A DNA stretch of 64,000 nucleotides, taken from NCBI RefSeq assembly GCF_000189255.1, contig NZ_AEVS01000045.1:112221-176220 (forward strand), written 5' to 3'. Under the pieces are notes generated by a model that worked only from the letters and a program-made list of their open reading frames with translations, was not told the DNA's origin and made no database searches. A program made the translations under genes and the position numbers. Positions within the stretch are counted from its first letter, which is position 1. The number at the start of each line of letters is the position of its first letter. Shown here piece after piece: positions 8,158-16,097 of this stretch. The stretch is from Vibrio brasiliensis LMG 20546 (GTDB lineage: Bacteria > Pseudomonadota > Gammaproteobacteria > Enterobacterales > Vibrionaceae).

Positions 8158-8421
8158 ATGTTCGTAGTTATCTTTGGTCGCCCAGCTTGTCCATACTGTG
8201 TTCGTGCAAAAGAGCACGCTGAAACACTAAAAGCACAGCGCGATGACTTCAACTACCGCTACGTTGATATCCACGCAGAGGGTATCTCTAAAGCAGACCT
8301 AGAAAAAACGGTAGGTAAGCCTGTTGAAACTGTGCCTCAAATCTTTGTAGACCAAGAGCACATCGGTGGTTGTGACGACTTCGAAGCTTACGCGAAAGAG
8401 CACCTAGGCCTGTTCGCTTAA
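8158..8421 (+). CDS. grxA: glutaredoxin 1
   Basis: The 87-residue protein is the size of E. coli Grx1 and has the dithiol active site CPYC (C11, C14), the cis-proline region ETVPQIFVDQ and the GGCDDFE glutathione-binding segment. It reduces ribonucleotide reductase, PAPS reductase and oxidised OxyR with glutathione in the cytoplasm. A strong ribosome site (CAGGAGAAAG) precedes the ATG. The gene stands alone between an OxyR-like box and a terminator. In E. coli grxA lies next to ybjL, as here. Confidence 0.96.
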   Translation: MFVVIFGRPACPYCVRAKEHAETLKAQRDDFNYRYVDIHAEGISKADLEKTVGKPVETVPQIFVDQEHIGGCDDFEAYAKEHLGLFA

Positions 8422-8437
8422 GAATCACAATGAATTT

Positions 8438-8465
8438 AAAAAGCCGCGATTATCGCGGCTTTTTT
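8438..8465 (+). terminator. grxA terminator
   Basis: A 12-bp stem AAAAAGCCGCGA/TCGCGGCTTTTT with a three-base loop and a T run, 17 bases after the grxA stop. Confidence 0.93.
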
Positions 8466-8610
8466 CGTTTAAGCCCTTCAGTATGATAGCCGTTATCTGG
8501 GGTTAAGTTAGCGAACAGTAAAATGTCAAAATTTTCACTTATCTTTTTGCAATATTCAGATACAATTCGCTGACATAACTTACTGCCCGGCACCAACACA
8601 AGAATTGCCC

Positions 8611-10293
8611 GTGAACATCGACGTCGTACACTTGCTAGAACAAAACCCCATCCTTCTGATTTTCGTTGTATTAGCGATTGGCCTAGGTATTGGCAAAATC
8701 CGCTTTGGTAACCTGCAACTCGGTAACTCTATTGGTGTCTTAATTACTTCTCTGGTAATGGGCCACCTTGGGTTTACTTTCAACGCTGACGCGTTAACTA
8801 TTGGCTTTATGCTGTTCATCTACTGTGTCGGCATCGAAGCAGGACCCAACTTTTTTGGCATCTTTTTCAGAGATGGTAAGCACTACTTCATTTTAAGCAT
8901 GGTCGTGTTATCAACGGCTCTGTGTATTACCTATTTCGCCAGCCACCACCTTGGTTTAGATTTTGGTTTATCGGCCGGTATGATGGCGGGGGCATTGACG
9001 TCAACACCTGTACTGGTTGGTGCTCAGGATGCACTTAACTCTGGTCTGGCTACTACGCCGCGCAATATGGACTTCAATCAGGTAATAGAAAACCTGTCGG
9101 TTGGTTATGCGATGGCTTATCTTATCGGCTTAATCAGCATGATTATGTTTGCTAAGCTGTTGCCAAAACTGCAAAAGCAGAACTTATCTGACTCAGCTCA
9201 ACAGATAGCCCAAGAACGTGGCCTGGGGAGCTCTGGTCAACGTAAGGTTTACTTACCTATCATCCGTGCCTATCGTGTCGGTCAGGAGCTAATTAACTGG
9301 ATTGATGGCAAGAACTTACGTGAGTTAGGAATCTACCGCCAGACTGGTTGCTACATCGAACGTATCCGCCGTAACGGCATTCTCGCCCACCCAGATGGTG
9401 ATGCAATCTTGCAGGAAGGCGATGAAATAGCCCTGGTTGGTTTCCCTGATAGTCACGCACGCCTCGACCCTAGTTTCCGCAATGGAAAGGAAGTATTCGA
9501 CCGCAACCTACTCGATCTGCGAATTGTAGAAGAGGAAATCGTAGTTAAGAGTGACTCGATTGCCGGCAAGCGCCTGTCTGACCTTAACCTATCTGAGTAC
9601 GGCTGTTTCCTTAACCGTGTAGTTCGAGCTCAGATTGAGATGCCGATGGACTTGGATATTGTCCTCGCTAAAGGTGATGTACTTCAAGTGAGTGGCGAGA
9701 AGAGTCGCGTTCATGGCTTAGCTGAAAAAATCGGTTTTATCTCGATTCACAGTCAGATGGCGGACTTACTTGCCTTCTGTAGCTTCTTCATCCTCGGCAT
9801 CATGTTTGGTTTGATCACCATGACCTTTGGCCAGGTTTCATTTGGTCTTGGTAATGCGGTGGGTCTACTGCTATCCGGTATCACCCTCGGGTTCCTGCGA
9901 GCTAACCACCCTACCTTCGGTTATGTGCCTCAGGGGGCGCTGAATATGGTGAAAGACCTTGGCTTGATGTTCTTTATGGTCGGTATCGGCTTAAGTGCTG
10001 GCGGCAAAATGTTCGAACACCTGTCTCAAGTCGGTGTGCAGGTCATTGGCCTCGCTTTCCTGGTCAGTGTCGTCCCTGTAGTCCTTGCTTACCTAGTTGG
10101 TGCCTACATTCTCAAGATGAACCGAGCACTGCTCTTTGGTGCCATTATTGGTGCCCGCACCTGTGCACCGGCAATGGACATTGTTAACGACTACGCGAAA
10201 TCTACAATCCCGGCACTGGGTTATGCGGGTACTTACGCGATTGCCAACATATTGATGACCTTAGCCGGTACAGTGCTGATAATTTTGAGCTAG
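8611..10293 (+). CDS. YbjL-type transporter of the aspartate:alanine exchanger family
   Basis: A 560-residue inner-membrane protein with two blocks of five to six membrane segments (about residues 10-190 and 380-560) separated by two cytosolic TrkA-C (RCK-C) domains, around residues 205-290 (with [13 protein letters not shown]) and 295-375 (with [14 protein letters not shown]). This is the layout of AspT exchangers and of E. coli YbjL and YidE, whose substrates are not settled. The GTG at 8611 is preferred over the TTG two codons upstream because it gives the family N-terminus ([13 protein letters not shown]) and length. Synteny with grxA supports orthology to ybjL. A terminator follows. Confidence 0.85.
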   Translation: MNIDVVHLLEQNPILLIFVVLAIGLGIGKIRFGNLQLGNSIGVLITSLVMGHLGFTFNADALTIGFMLFIYCVGIEAGPNFFGIFFRDGKHYFILSMVVLSTALCITYFASHHLGLDFGLSAGMMAGALTSTPVLVGAQDALNSGLATTPRNMDFNQVIENLSVGYAMAYLIGLISMIMFAKLLPKLQKQNLSDSAQQIAQERGLGSSGQRKVYLPIIRAYRVGQELINWIDGKNLRELGIYRQTGCYIERIRRNGILAHPDGDAILQEGDEIALVGFPDSHARLDPSFRNGKEVFDRNLLDLRIVEEEIVVKSDSIAGKRLSDLNLSEYGCFLNRVVRAQIEMPMDLDIVLAKGDVLQVSGEKSRVHGLAEKIGFISIHSQMADLLAFCSFFILGIMFGLITMTFGQVSFGLGNAVGLLLSGITLGFLRANHPTFGYVPQGALNMVKDLGLMFFMVGIGLSAGGKMFEHLSQVGVQVIGLAFLVSVVPVVLAYLVGAYILKMNRALLFGAIIGARTCAPAMDIVNDYAKSTIPALGYAGTYAIANILMTLAGTVLIILS

Positions 10294-10310
10294 TTTGTAA
10301 TCCACTTTAG

Positions 10311-10334
10311 AAGGGAGCTTTAGCTCCCTTTTTT
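10311..10334 (+). terminator. terminator of the ybjL-like gene
   Basis: The stem AAGGGAGC/GCTCCCTT with a TTTA loop and a T run lies 18 bases after the stop codon. Confidence 0.88.
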
Positions 10335-10395
10335 ATTATCTTTGCTTCGATTCTGGGGTGACAAACACCAAAGCAATAACCATGTCGAGACAAAC

Positions 10396-10422
10396 AAAAA
10401 CGGCACCCAAGGGTGCCGTTTT
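10396..10422 (-). terminator. terminator of the amino-acid ABC importer operon
   Basis: A 12-bp stem (AAAACGGCACCC and its complement) with a two-base loop. Read on the minus strand it ends in a T run (GTTTTTGTTTG), so it closes the importer operon; on the plus strand the TTTTG tail gives weaker backup termination. Confidence 0.85.
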
Positions 10423-10441
10423 GTTATTTTGTTTTGCTCTG

Positions 10442-11119
10442 TTAGCTTAAAGGTCTTAAGTAGGCTAAGAAACGTTTCTCAGCATACTTGAAGCAGCCCA
10501 AGATTATGAAGGTCAACGCCATGTAGAACAAGCCAGCTGTCAGGAATGACTCAAATGGTGCGTAGTAGCGTGAGTTAACCAGACGAGCTGCGCCAGTCAA
10601 ATCAACGATGGTTACGATACCTGCGACCGCACTACCGTGTAACATGAAGATGACTTCGTTACTGTAAGCTGGCAGAGCACGACGCAACGCACTAGGTAGA
10701 ATGATACGACGGTAAGTCATAAACGTCCCCATACCATACGCTTTGGCAGCTTCAACTTCACCTTTCGGTAGACCGTTGATTGCTCCGCGAATAATCTCAG
10801 CAGTGTAGGCTGATGTATTAAGTACGAAAGCCACCAGCGCACAGAACCACGCGTTTTCCCATAATGTATCTTTCACTGGGAAGAACTGGTCCATACCGTA
10901 GTAAATCAGATATAGCTGTACCAGTAGCGGTGTACCGCGAAAGAAGTAGATAAACGCCCAGCTTGGCCCATTTATCAGGTAATTATGGCTATTACGTGCA
11001 ACGCCTAAAGGAATCGCGACAATCAGGCCGATAATCAGCGCCAGACCAACTAGCCAGGCTGTTGTCATTAACCCATCAAGGTAGATAGGTAAACTTTCGA
11101 TAATCAGTGAAAAGTCCAT
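10442..11119 (-). CDS. basic amino-acid ABC importer, permease (HisM/ArtM type)
   Basis: This 225-residue inner-membrane permease has about five membrane helices and the conserved cytoplasmic loop EAAKAYGMGTFMTYRRIILPSA (EAA motif, about residues 122-143) that docks on the ATPase. It belongs to the polar amino-acid transporter family, and the partner ATPase points to histidine, lysine, arginine or ornithine. It is the last gene of a four-gene operon and begins three bases after the paired permease gene ends. The two permeases form the heterodimeric pore. Confidence 0.88.
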   Translation of the reverse strand: MDFSLIIESLPIYLDGLMTTAWLVGLALIIGLIVAIPLGVARNSHNYLINGPSWAFIYFFRGTPLLVQLYLIYYGMDQFFPVKDTLWENAWFCALVAFVLNTSAYTAEIIRGAINGLPKGEVEAAKAYGMGTFMTYRRIILPSALRRALPAYSNEVIFMLHGSAVAGIVTIVDLTGAARLVNSRYYAPFESFLTAGLFYMALTFIILGCFKYAEKRFLAYLRPLS

Positions 11120-11122
11120 TCT

Positions 11123-11863
11123 CTACCTCGCATGAATACTGAATTTGCGCTCTACCAGCTTGAGGACGCCTGTCGACACACTGGTAAAGAATAAGAAAAT
11201 AATCGCCACCGCCATGTAGAAGGTGAATGGCATTTTGGTCGAACCCGCTGCCAGTGAACTCATACGCACCATATCTTCAAGGCCTATGATGGATACAAGC
11301 GCGGTGGTTTTGAGCAGAACAAGCCAGTTATTACCAAAACCTGGTAACGCATGACGAATCATTTGCGGTAGTAGAATTCTGCGGAATGCCAGTACAGGGC
11401 CCATGCCGTATGCTTTAGCGGCTTCAAGTTCACCTGAATCAACCGCCATAATAGCGCCACGGAATGTTTCAGCCATGTAGGCGCCGAAAATAAATCCAAT
11501 GGTTAGGACACCGGCCACAAACGGGCTGACGTCAATGTAATCTGGTAAGTAAGATGTCCACTCATGATTAGGATCGCTTGACGCAAACCATTCGTTAAGT
11601 GTTTCGTTGATAGAGTACAAACTGTTGTTAAGAAGAATCTGTCCACCAAAGAAAATCAACATCATGAGGACTAAGTCGGGAATACCACGAATAACTGTGG
11701 TGTATAGAGTGGCTATTGCTCGAGCCCAGCGATAAGGGGCCATTTTAGCTAATGCACCTAGCATACCTAAGATCATAGCTAGCAATAACGACAATAGCGC
11801 GACTTCGATGGTCACTACGGCCCCTTTTAAAATAGAGGCTTCATATCCTTGTAAATCCAGCAT
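11123..11863 (-). CDS. basic amino-acid ABC importer, permease (HisQ/ArtQ type)
   Basis: The 246-residue protein is the second permease of the importer, with membrane helices and the EAA loop ELEAAKAYGMGPVLAFRR (about residues 146-163). Compared with E. coli HisQ (228 residues) it has a longer periplasmic loop around residues 85-110 (with NEWFASSDPNHEW). It lies between the binding-protein gene (87 bases upstream) and the other permease gene (three bases downstream). Substrate choice between arginine and the wider basic amino acids is inferred from the ATPase. Confidence 0.88.
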   Translation of the reverse strand: MLDLQGYEASILKGAVVTIEVALLSLLLAMILGMLGALAKMAPYRWARAIATLYTTVIRGIPDLVLMMLIFFGGQILLNNSLYSINETLNEWFASSDPNHEWTSYLPDYIDVSPFVAGVLTIGFIFGAYMAETFRGAIMAVDSGELEAAKAYGMGPVLAFRRILLPQMIRHALPGFGNNWLVLLKTTALVSIIGLEDMVRMSSLAAGSTKMPFTFYMAVAIIFLFFTSVSTGVLKLVERKFSIHAR

Positions 11864-11950
11864 AGGTAAGTTCCTGATCCCTAAACTTTATAGAACTCGA
11901 CCGTTGGCTACTACTCCTAGGAACAAGAACCAACGGTCGCTTAGCAACGA

Positions 11951-12721
11951 TTACTGACCGTAAACGTCGTAGTTGAAGTATTTAGCAGCGATTTCTTGGT
12001 AAACACCTTTCTCACGTAGAGATAGGATAGCTGCGTCTAGCTTCTTAGTAAGATCTTTGTCTTGCTTACGTAGCGCGATACCAAAACCGTCGCCGAACCA
12101 TTTAGGGTCAGTTAGAGATGGACCAACGAATTCGTAAGCTTCACCGCCAGCTTTGTTTAGCACGCCTTCTTCCAGAGCAGATGCATCACCCAAAACTGCA
12201 GCTACACGGCCGTTAGCAAGGTCAAGGTAAGCTTCGTCGAAAGAACCGTAACGAACGATTTCTACTTTGTCGCCGTAGTTGTCAGTTAGGTACTTGTCGT
12301 GAGTTGTTGCACGCTGAACAGCAATTTTCTGACCATCCAGGTTATCGAAATCAAGACCAGCGCCTTTCTTAGCAATAAACTTGTTTGGGATAAGTGCGTA
12401 TTTGCCAGTGAAATCTACTTTCTTCTTACGCTCTTCTGTAATAGACATTGCAGCGATGATTGCATCGTACTTACGTGCAAGTAGCGAAGGAATGATGCCA
12501 TCCCAGTCTTGAGCAACGATCTTACATTTCACTTCCATTTCCTGACATAGAGCGTTAGCCATATCTACGTCAAAACCTTTTAGTGAGCCGTCAGCTTCTG
12601 TCCAGCTAAATGGAGGGTATGCGCCTTCAATACCGAAGCGAACTGTTTTCCATTCTTTCGCTTGAGCTACGCCAGTTACTGCTGTAGCTGCCAGTGTTGC
12701 TGCTAATAACCACTTTTTCAT
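11951..12721 (-). CDS. periplasmic lysine/arginine/ornithine-type binding protein
   Basis: The 256-residue substrate-binding protein has a Sec signal peptide (MKKWLLAATLAATAVTGVAQA) and the family 3 solute-binding fold with RFGIEGAYPPFSW, KGFDVDMANALC and the KVDFTGKY segment. Two start codons are six bases apart; the AGGAG site is only one base from the first but seven from the second, so 12721 is chosen (the longer form would start at 12727). It captures the amino acid in the periplasm and delivers it to the permease pair. It is the second gene of the operon and probably the most strongly expressed. Confidence 0.9.
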   Translation of the reverse strand: MKKWLLAATLAATAVTGVAQAKEWKTVRFGIEGAYPPFSWTEADGSLKGFDVDMANALCQEMEVKCKIVAQDWDGIIPSLLARKYDAIIAAMSITEERKKKVDFTGKYALIPNKFIAKKGAGLDFDNLDGQKIAVQRATTHDKYLTDNYGDKVEIVRYGSFDEAYLDLANGRVAAVLGDASALEEGVLNKAGGEAYEFVGPSLTDPKWFGDGFGIALRKQDKDLTKKLDAAILSLREKGVYQEIAAKYFNYDVYGQ

Positions 12722-12785
12722 TTCCATACTCCTGTGATTGTGATTTTTATATTTAACTTATCGTGTGTTTGCCGCCAGGCGACTA

Positions 12786-13556
12786 TTAGTAAATTGATGA
12801 GATAAACTGTTGTAAACGCTCAGAGTCCGGGTTTGTGAACAGCTTAGCTGGATCTCCCTGCTCTTCGACCAAGCCTTGGTGTAAGAACATGACATGGTTC
12901 GAAACGTCACGAGCAAACGCCATTTCGTGGGTAACCACCAGCATAGTACGCCCCTCTTCAGCGAGGTCGCGCATTACACCCAGTACTTCACCTACTAGCT
13001 CAGGATCGAGCGCTGATGTTGGCTCATCGAATAGCATTACTTCTGGGTCTACTGCCAGTGCACGTGCAATCGCTGCGCGCTGCTGCTGACCACCAGATAG
13101 GTGACCTGGGTAGTAATCTTTACGCTCGTAAAGACCGACTTTTTTCAATAGTAGCTCGGCGTTTTCAATTGCCTGAGCTTTAGGTACACCGAGTACATGC
13201 ACGGGCGCTTCAATAACGTTTTCAAGAACCGTCATATGTGACCAAAGGTTGAACCCCTGGAATACCATTGCCAGTCTTGAACGAATACGTTGCACCTGTT
13301 TTTCATTGGCAGGAACAGCCTCACCCTGGCGGTTGTTTTTCATTTGAATTAATTCACCATTAACCCAAATTTCACCAGCGGTAGGTGTTTCAAGAAGGTT
13401 GATACATCTTAGAAAAGTACTTTTCCCCGAACCGGAAGAACCGATAATGGAAATTACGTCCCCTTTATGGGCTTCCAACGAGATGCCCTTTAAAACTTCA
13501 TTTTGTCCAAATGTTTTGTGCAGTTCTTTTATATCCAGCGCTGGTACATCTTTCAT
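12786..13556 (-). CDS. basic amino-acid ABC importer, ATPase (HisP type)
   Basis: The 256-residue ATPase has Walker A GSSGSGKST (residues 39-47), the Q-loop VFQGFNLWSH, the signature LSGGQQQR near residue 160, Walker B VMLFDEPTSALD and the switch histidine in VVTHEM. Length and sequence (WSHMTVLENV, DPELVGEVL) are closer to E. coli HisP (257) than to ArtP (242), so the importer probably takes several basic amino acids. It is the first gene of the operon and starts after an AGGGAG ribosome site. A weak ArgR-like box lies about 160 bases upstream. Confidence 0.92.
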   Translation of the reverse strand: MKDVPALDIKELHKTFGQNEVLKGISLEAHKGDVISIIGSSGSGKSTFLRCINLLETPTAGEIWVNGELIQMKNNRQGEAVPANEKQVQRIRSRLAMVFQGFNLWSHMTVLENVIEAPVHVLGVPKAQAIENAELLLKKVGLYERKDYYPGHLSGGQQQRAAIARALAVDPEVMLFDEPTSALDPELVGEVLGVMRDLAEEGRTMLVVTHEMAFARDVSNHVMFLHQGLVEEQGDPAKLFTNPDSERLQQFISSIY

Positions 13557-13715
13557 GCGCTCTTACTCCCTGTCTTTATTATGACCAACAACTCGTCAAG
13601 CGAGCTATTGGTTGACTGCTGGGTTCCACCCACATTGCGATACAAACTAGCACTCCCCCGAGAAACTTGCAACAAATTATTAACCTACAAATCAGCAATA
13701 TATAGCCACTTTATA

Positions 13716-13729
13716 TGAGTAATAATGCA
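13716..13729. promoter_or_regulatory. weak ArgR-like box
   Basis: TGAGTAATAATGCA differs from the ArgR half-site pattern TGAAT-WWWW-ATTCA at two positions. It lies about 160 bases before the importer ATPase gene. Only a single box is seen, whereas functional ArgR sites are normally paired. Confidence 0.25.
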
Positions 13730-13983
13730 TTTAATAGATAAAACCGCTCCACATTTCGCATAAAACCTGTAGTTCAACAAACAATCTTCCAATTAACGCA
13801 ATTAACATTTTTATAAAAATAAGATCTATCTCAATAAACGCTTGCCACTCTTTAATGACCAAGCGTTGACGACGGTTAGGTCTTTAATAAACCTCACAAT
13901 ATGAAAGTTTATTTCAGCAATCTTGAACACGTCCCCTCAACAAGTCCCACCTTGTGTAGTTTTCTTTCACAACCTTTCATAAA

Positions 13984-13997
13984 GTGATCTAAATCAA
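13984..13997. promoter_or_regulatory. FNR-like (or CRP-like) site before the DUF3360 gene
   Basis: GTGATCTAAATCAA fits the FNR consensus TTGATNNNNATCAA at nine of ten positions. The same bases also fit much of the CRP core (GTGA, then ATCA). It lies about 230 bases before the start codon, upstream of a long leader. Anaerobic control fits the pyruvate formate-lyase gene next door. Confidence 0.5.
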
Positions 13998-14033
13998 TCA
14001 CTCTTTAGGGTTAGCGCGTTACACTCGCCTCAA

Positions 14034-14188
14034 TGCTAAAAGTCTCAATAGACGTACTTTTCGCAATAAATCCTCTATGCTTTAGCACATCACTAACGAG
14101 CTACAGCGAGGTAGACCAGGATTCAATTGCAGGAAGCTAACCAGGTTTATACAGAGAGACCGTCACAGAATAATAATCGGGTCTCTCT
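14034..14188 (+). promoter_or_regulatory. multi-hairpin leader of the DUF3360 gene
   Basis: Three potential helices occur in order: TGCTAAAAG with CTTTAGCA (14034-14042 and 14080-14087, one bulge), CTAC with GTAG (14101-14104 and 14111-14114), and a 9-bp helix AGAGAGACC with GGTCTCTCT (14153-14161 and 14180-14188). The last helix ends 37 bases before the start codon and is not followed by a T run. It is not a known riboswitch class that I recognise. Confidence 0.35.
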
Positions 14189-14224
14189 TTGAAGATTTAC
14201 TAACTTTTTGAATATGAGGAATCT

Positions 14225-15772
14225 ATGTCAGACGCAGTCAATAAACCGCACTCTGATTCGGATATCGAAAACAAGAGCTATCAAGAGCTGCATCGCCCAG
14301 CTTCTGAGTTTGAAAGCCGTTCAGACTACCTAGACCACGAACTGCAAATCATGAAGCCACGTCGCTTCGGGTTGAACCTTCCTGGTCGTGATTTCCGCTT
14401 TGAGCTTGAAGACTTGGTACCTGCTCTTGCTGGTACTATCGGTATCATCGCAATGTACTCTGCGGTAATGATGTCTTGGGCTGAAGGTCTAACCGCTGCT
14501 TGGGACCACGTAAATCTTGGTAAAGAGTTTGCTATTGAGGTTGCGCGAGTAGAAATGCTGATCCCAGCACTCCTATTCTGTGTTCTTGCTTCTGGTTTTA
14601 TTAACCCGAAAGCAAACCTTGCCGGTAACCACGGCCCAATGATCCCTCTTATCGGCACCATCGCATTAGCAGGTGCGCACCCTCTTGCATTGGCAATTCT
14701 AATCGGCGTGTTCGGTTTGCTACTGAGCTTCCTGAAAGGCGGTTCAAAGTTAGTTAACTTAACCTCCGAAGGCACCGCAGGTGGTTTGCTTATCTTCCTC
14801 GGTCTAACCGGTACTATGAGCCAAATCAACTCGATCCAGGCATGGGCTGTTGGCCTTCAGTCTGACACTGTCGCTGCTGGTAGCATGGGTTACGTTGGTC
14901 TTATCGTTTTGGCCGTTACTATTGCGCTATACGCATTCCTGGCAAAAGTGAACAAGCGTTGGTTGGCAATCCCTGTTTGTGCATTCACTGGTTTGATTAT
15001 TGCTCTAGTTCTTGGTGCAGGTTTCGATATCAAATTCGTAACTGAAACTGGTCTGCCTAACCTGAACCCTGTTTACTGGTGGGGCAGCACTGAAGAAGGT
15101 TGGATGCTTGGTCTGCCAAACATGGAACACTTCATTGCATCTCTTCCATTCGCAATTCTAGCGGTAGCGATGTGGTCACCAGACTTCCTTGGTCACCGTA
15201 TCTTCCAGGAACTGAACTACCCTAAAAAGACTGAAAAAGTACTTATGGACGTAGATGACACTATGACTATGTGTTCTATCCGTCAGATGGTAGGTACTGC
15301 AGTCGGTGGTGGTAACATCACTTCTTCATGGGGTACATACATGATCCCAGCAGCTATCGCAAAACGCCCTATTCCAGCTGGTGCGATCCTGCTTGGTCTA
15401 CTGGTTATGATCATCGCTGTACTTGGCTTCCCGATGGATATCGCGGTTTGGCCACCAGTAATGCGTGTCGCTCTTCTTGTAGGTGTCTCACTTCCACTAC
15501 TTGAAGCTGGTATGCAAATGGTTAAAGATTCTAAAGACTCTCAAGCTGCTGGTATCTGTATCTTCGGTTCAGCAGTCGTTAACCCGGTACTGGCTTGGGC
15601 ACTAACTATGCTTCTGGACAACAACGGTCTGATTGGTGACAAAGAGCGTGCAGCACGCCTTTCATTCGTCGACAAGATTGTTATCCCAGTAGGTGTACTT
15701 GTTATCTGTCTAGTCGCGATGCTGGCTGTAGGTATGCTTGAAGGCCAATACGGTATTCCAGCCTTCCTATAA
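14225..15772 (+). CDS. DUF3360 family multi-pass membrane protein
   Basis: A 515-residue inner-membrane protein with a hydrophilic, charged N-terminus of about 60 residues followed by roughly 12 hydrophobic segments. It matches the DUF3360 family known from Vibrio and relatives, whose function is unknown. Segments such as GNHGPMIPLIG, LTSEGTAGGLLIFLGLTG and VGTAVGGGNITSSWGTYMIP are glycine-rich half-helices of the kind seen in uracil/xanthine and SulP-type transporters, so a transporter is likely; the substrate is unknown. Codon use is strongly biased, as in highly expressed genes. A GAGGAA ribosome site precedes the ATG. It lies next to pflB with an FNR-like site upstream, hinting at a role in fermentative growth. 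Confidence 0.8.
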   Translation: MSDAVNKPHSDSDIENKSYQELHRPASEFESRSDYLDHELQIMKPRRFGLNLPGRDFRFELEDLVPALAGTIGIIAMYSAVMMSWAEGLTAAWDHVNLGKEFAIEVARVEMLIPALLFCVLASGFINPKANLAGNHGPMIPLIGTIALAGAHPLALAILIGVFGLLLSFLKGGSKLVNLTSEGTAGGLLIFLGLTGTMSQINSIQAWAVGLQSDTVAAGSMGYVGLIVLAVTIALYAFLAKVNKRWLAIPVCAFTGLIIALVLGAGFDIKFVTETGLPNLNPVYWWGSTEEGWMLGLPNMEHFIASLPFAILAVAMWSPDFLGHRIFQELNYPKKTEKVLMDVDDTMTMCSIRQMVGTAVGGGNITSSWGTYMIPAAIAKRPIPAGAILLGLLVMIIAVLGFPMDIAVWPPVMRVALLVGVSLPLLEAGMQMVKDSKDSQAAGICIFGSAVVNPVLAWALTMLLDNNGLIGDKERAARLSFVDKIVIPVGVLVICLVAMLAVGMLEGQYGIPAFL

Positions 15773-15782
15773 TGATAACTGG

Positions 15783-15817
15783 AGTTGAGAGTCGGATTTC
15801 GGCTCTCAACTTTTTTT
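15783..15817 (+). terminator. terminator of the DUF3360 gene
   Basis: The stem AGTTGAGAG/CTCTCAACT with an 11-base loop and a run of seven Ts lies 10 bases after the stop codon. Confidence 0.9.
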
Positions 15818-15865
15818 GAGTATCAAGTTTTTTTCTAAAAAATAATTTAAAGAAACGAGCATTTA

Positions 15866-15879
15866 TTGATTTAGTTTAA
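15866..15879. promoter_or_regulatory. weak FNR-like site before pflB
   Basis: TTGATTTAGTTTAA fits TTGATNNNNATCAA at eight of ten positions, with a perfect left half. pfl genes are classic FNR and ArcA targets in enteric bacteria. The distance to the start codon is 218 bases. Confidence 0.35.
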
Positions 15880-16097
15880 GGTTTGCAAAATTTTTTTAGT
15901 ATATCCTTGAAACCAAGTTAATAAGACACCATGTAAAAAGTAGTGACAATATTTATAGTTTTATGCCCTTTCGGGATACGTTTTTAAAGACTATACATAT
16001 TGTTATTCATAAGAGTGTACCGCCCCAGCGATGGGAATCGAACTAGCTCAATGGTTTGATAGGTACGTGTTTTTTCTACTAAAAAGGTAGGTATGTC

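Larger units (their letters stand above)
13557..14224. other. intergenic region between the ABC importer and the DUF3360 gene
   Basis: This 668-base region drives two divergent units. Near the importer side there is a weak ArgR-like sequence (13716-13729). Near the other side there is an FNR/CRP-like palindrome (13984-13997) and then a leader with three potential hairpins (14034-14188). I see no small gene. Confidence 0.5.
15773..16097. other. control region of pflB
   Basis: After the DUF3360 terminator this AT-rich region holds an FNR-like element (15866-15879) and a leader of unknown start point. The sequence GGGAATCGAAC at 16030 resembles a tRNA T-arm on the minus strand, but its flanks do not pair. 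The pflB ribosome site (AAAGGTAGG) lies at the end. Confidence 0.45.

Noticed and set aside
14326-14829. 167-codon frame antisense to the DUF3360 gene
   Set aside because: It mirrors a strongly biased gene; its composition is typical of a shadow frame, and it has no homology or ribosome site that I recognise.
16018-16050. tRNA T-arm-like sequence GTTCGATTCCC on the minus strand before pflB
   Set aside because: The five bases on each side do not pair and no acceptor, D or anticodon arms can be built, so it is chance similarity.
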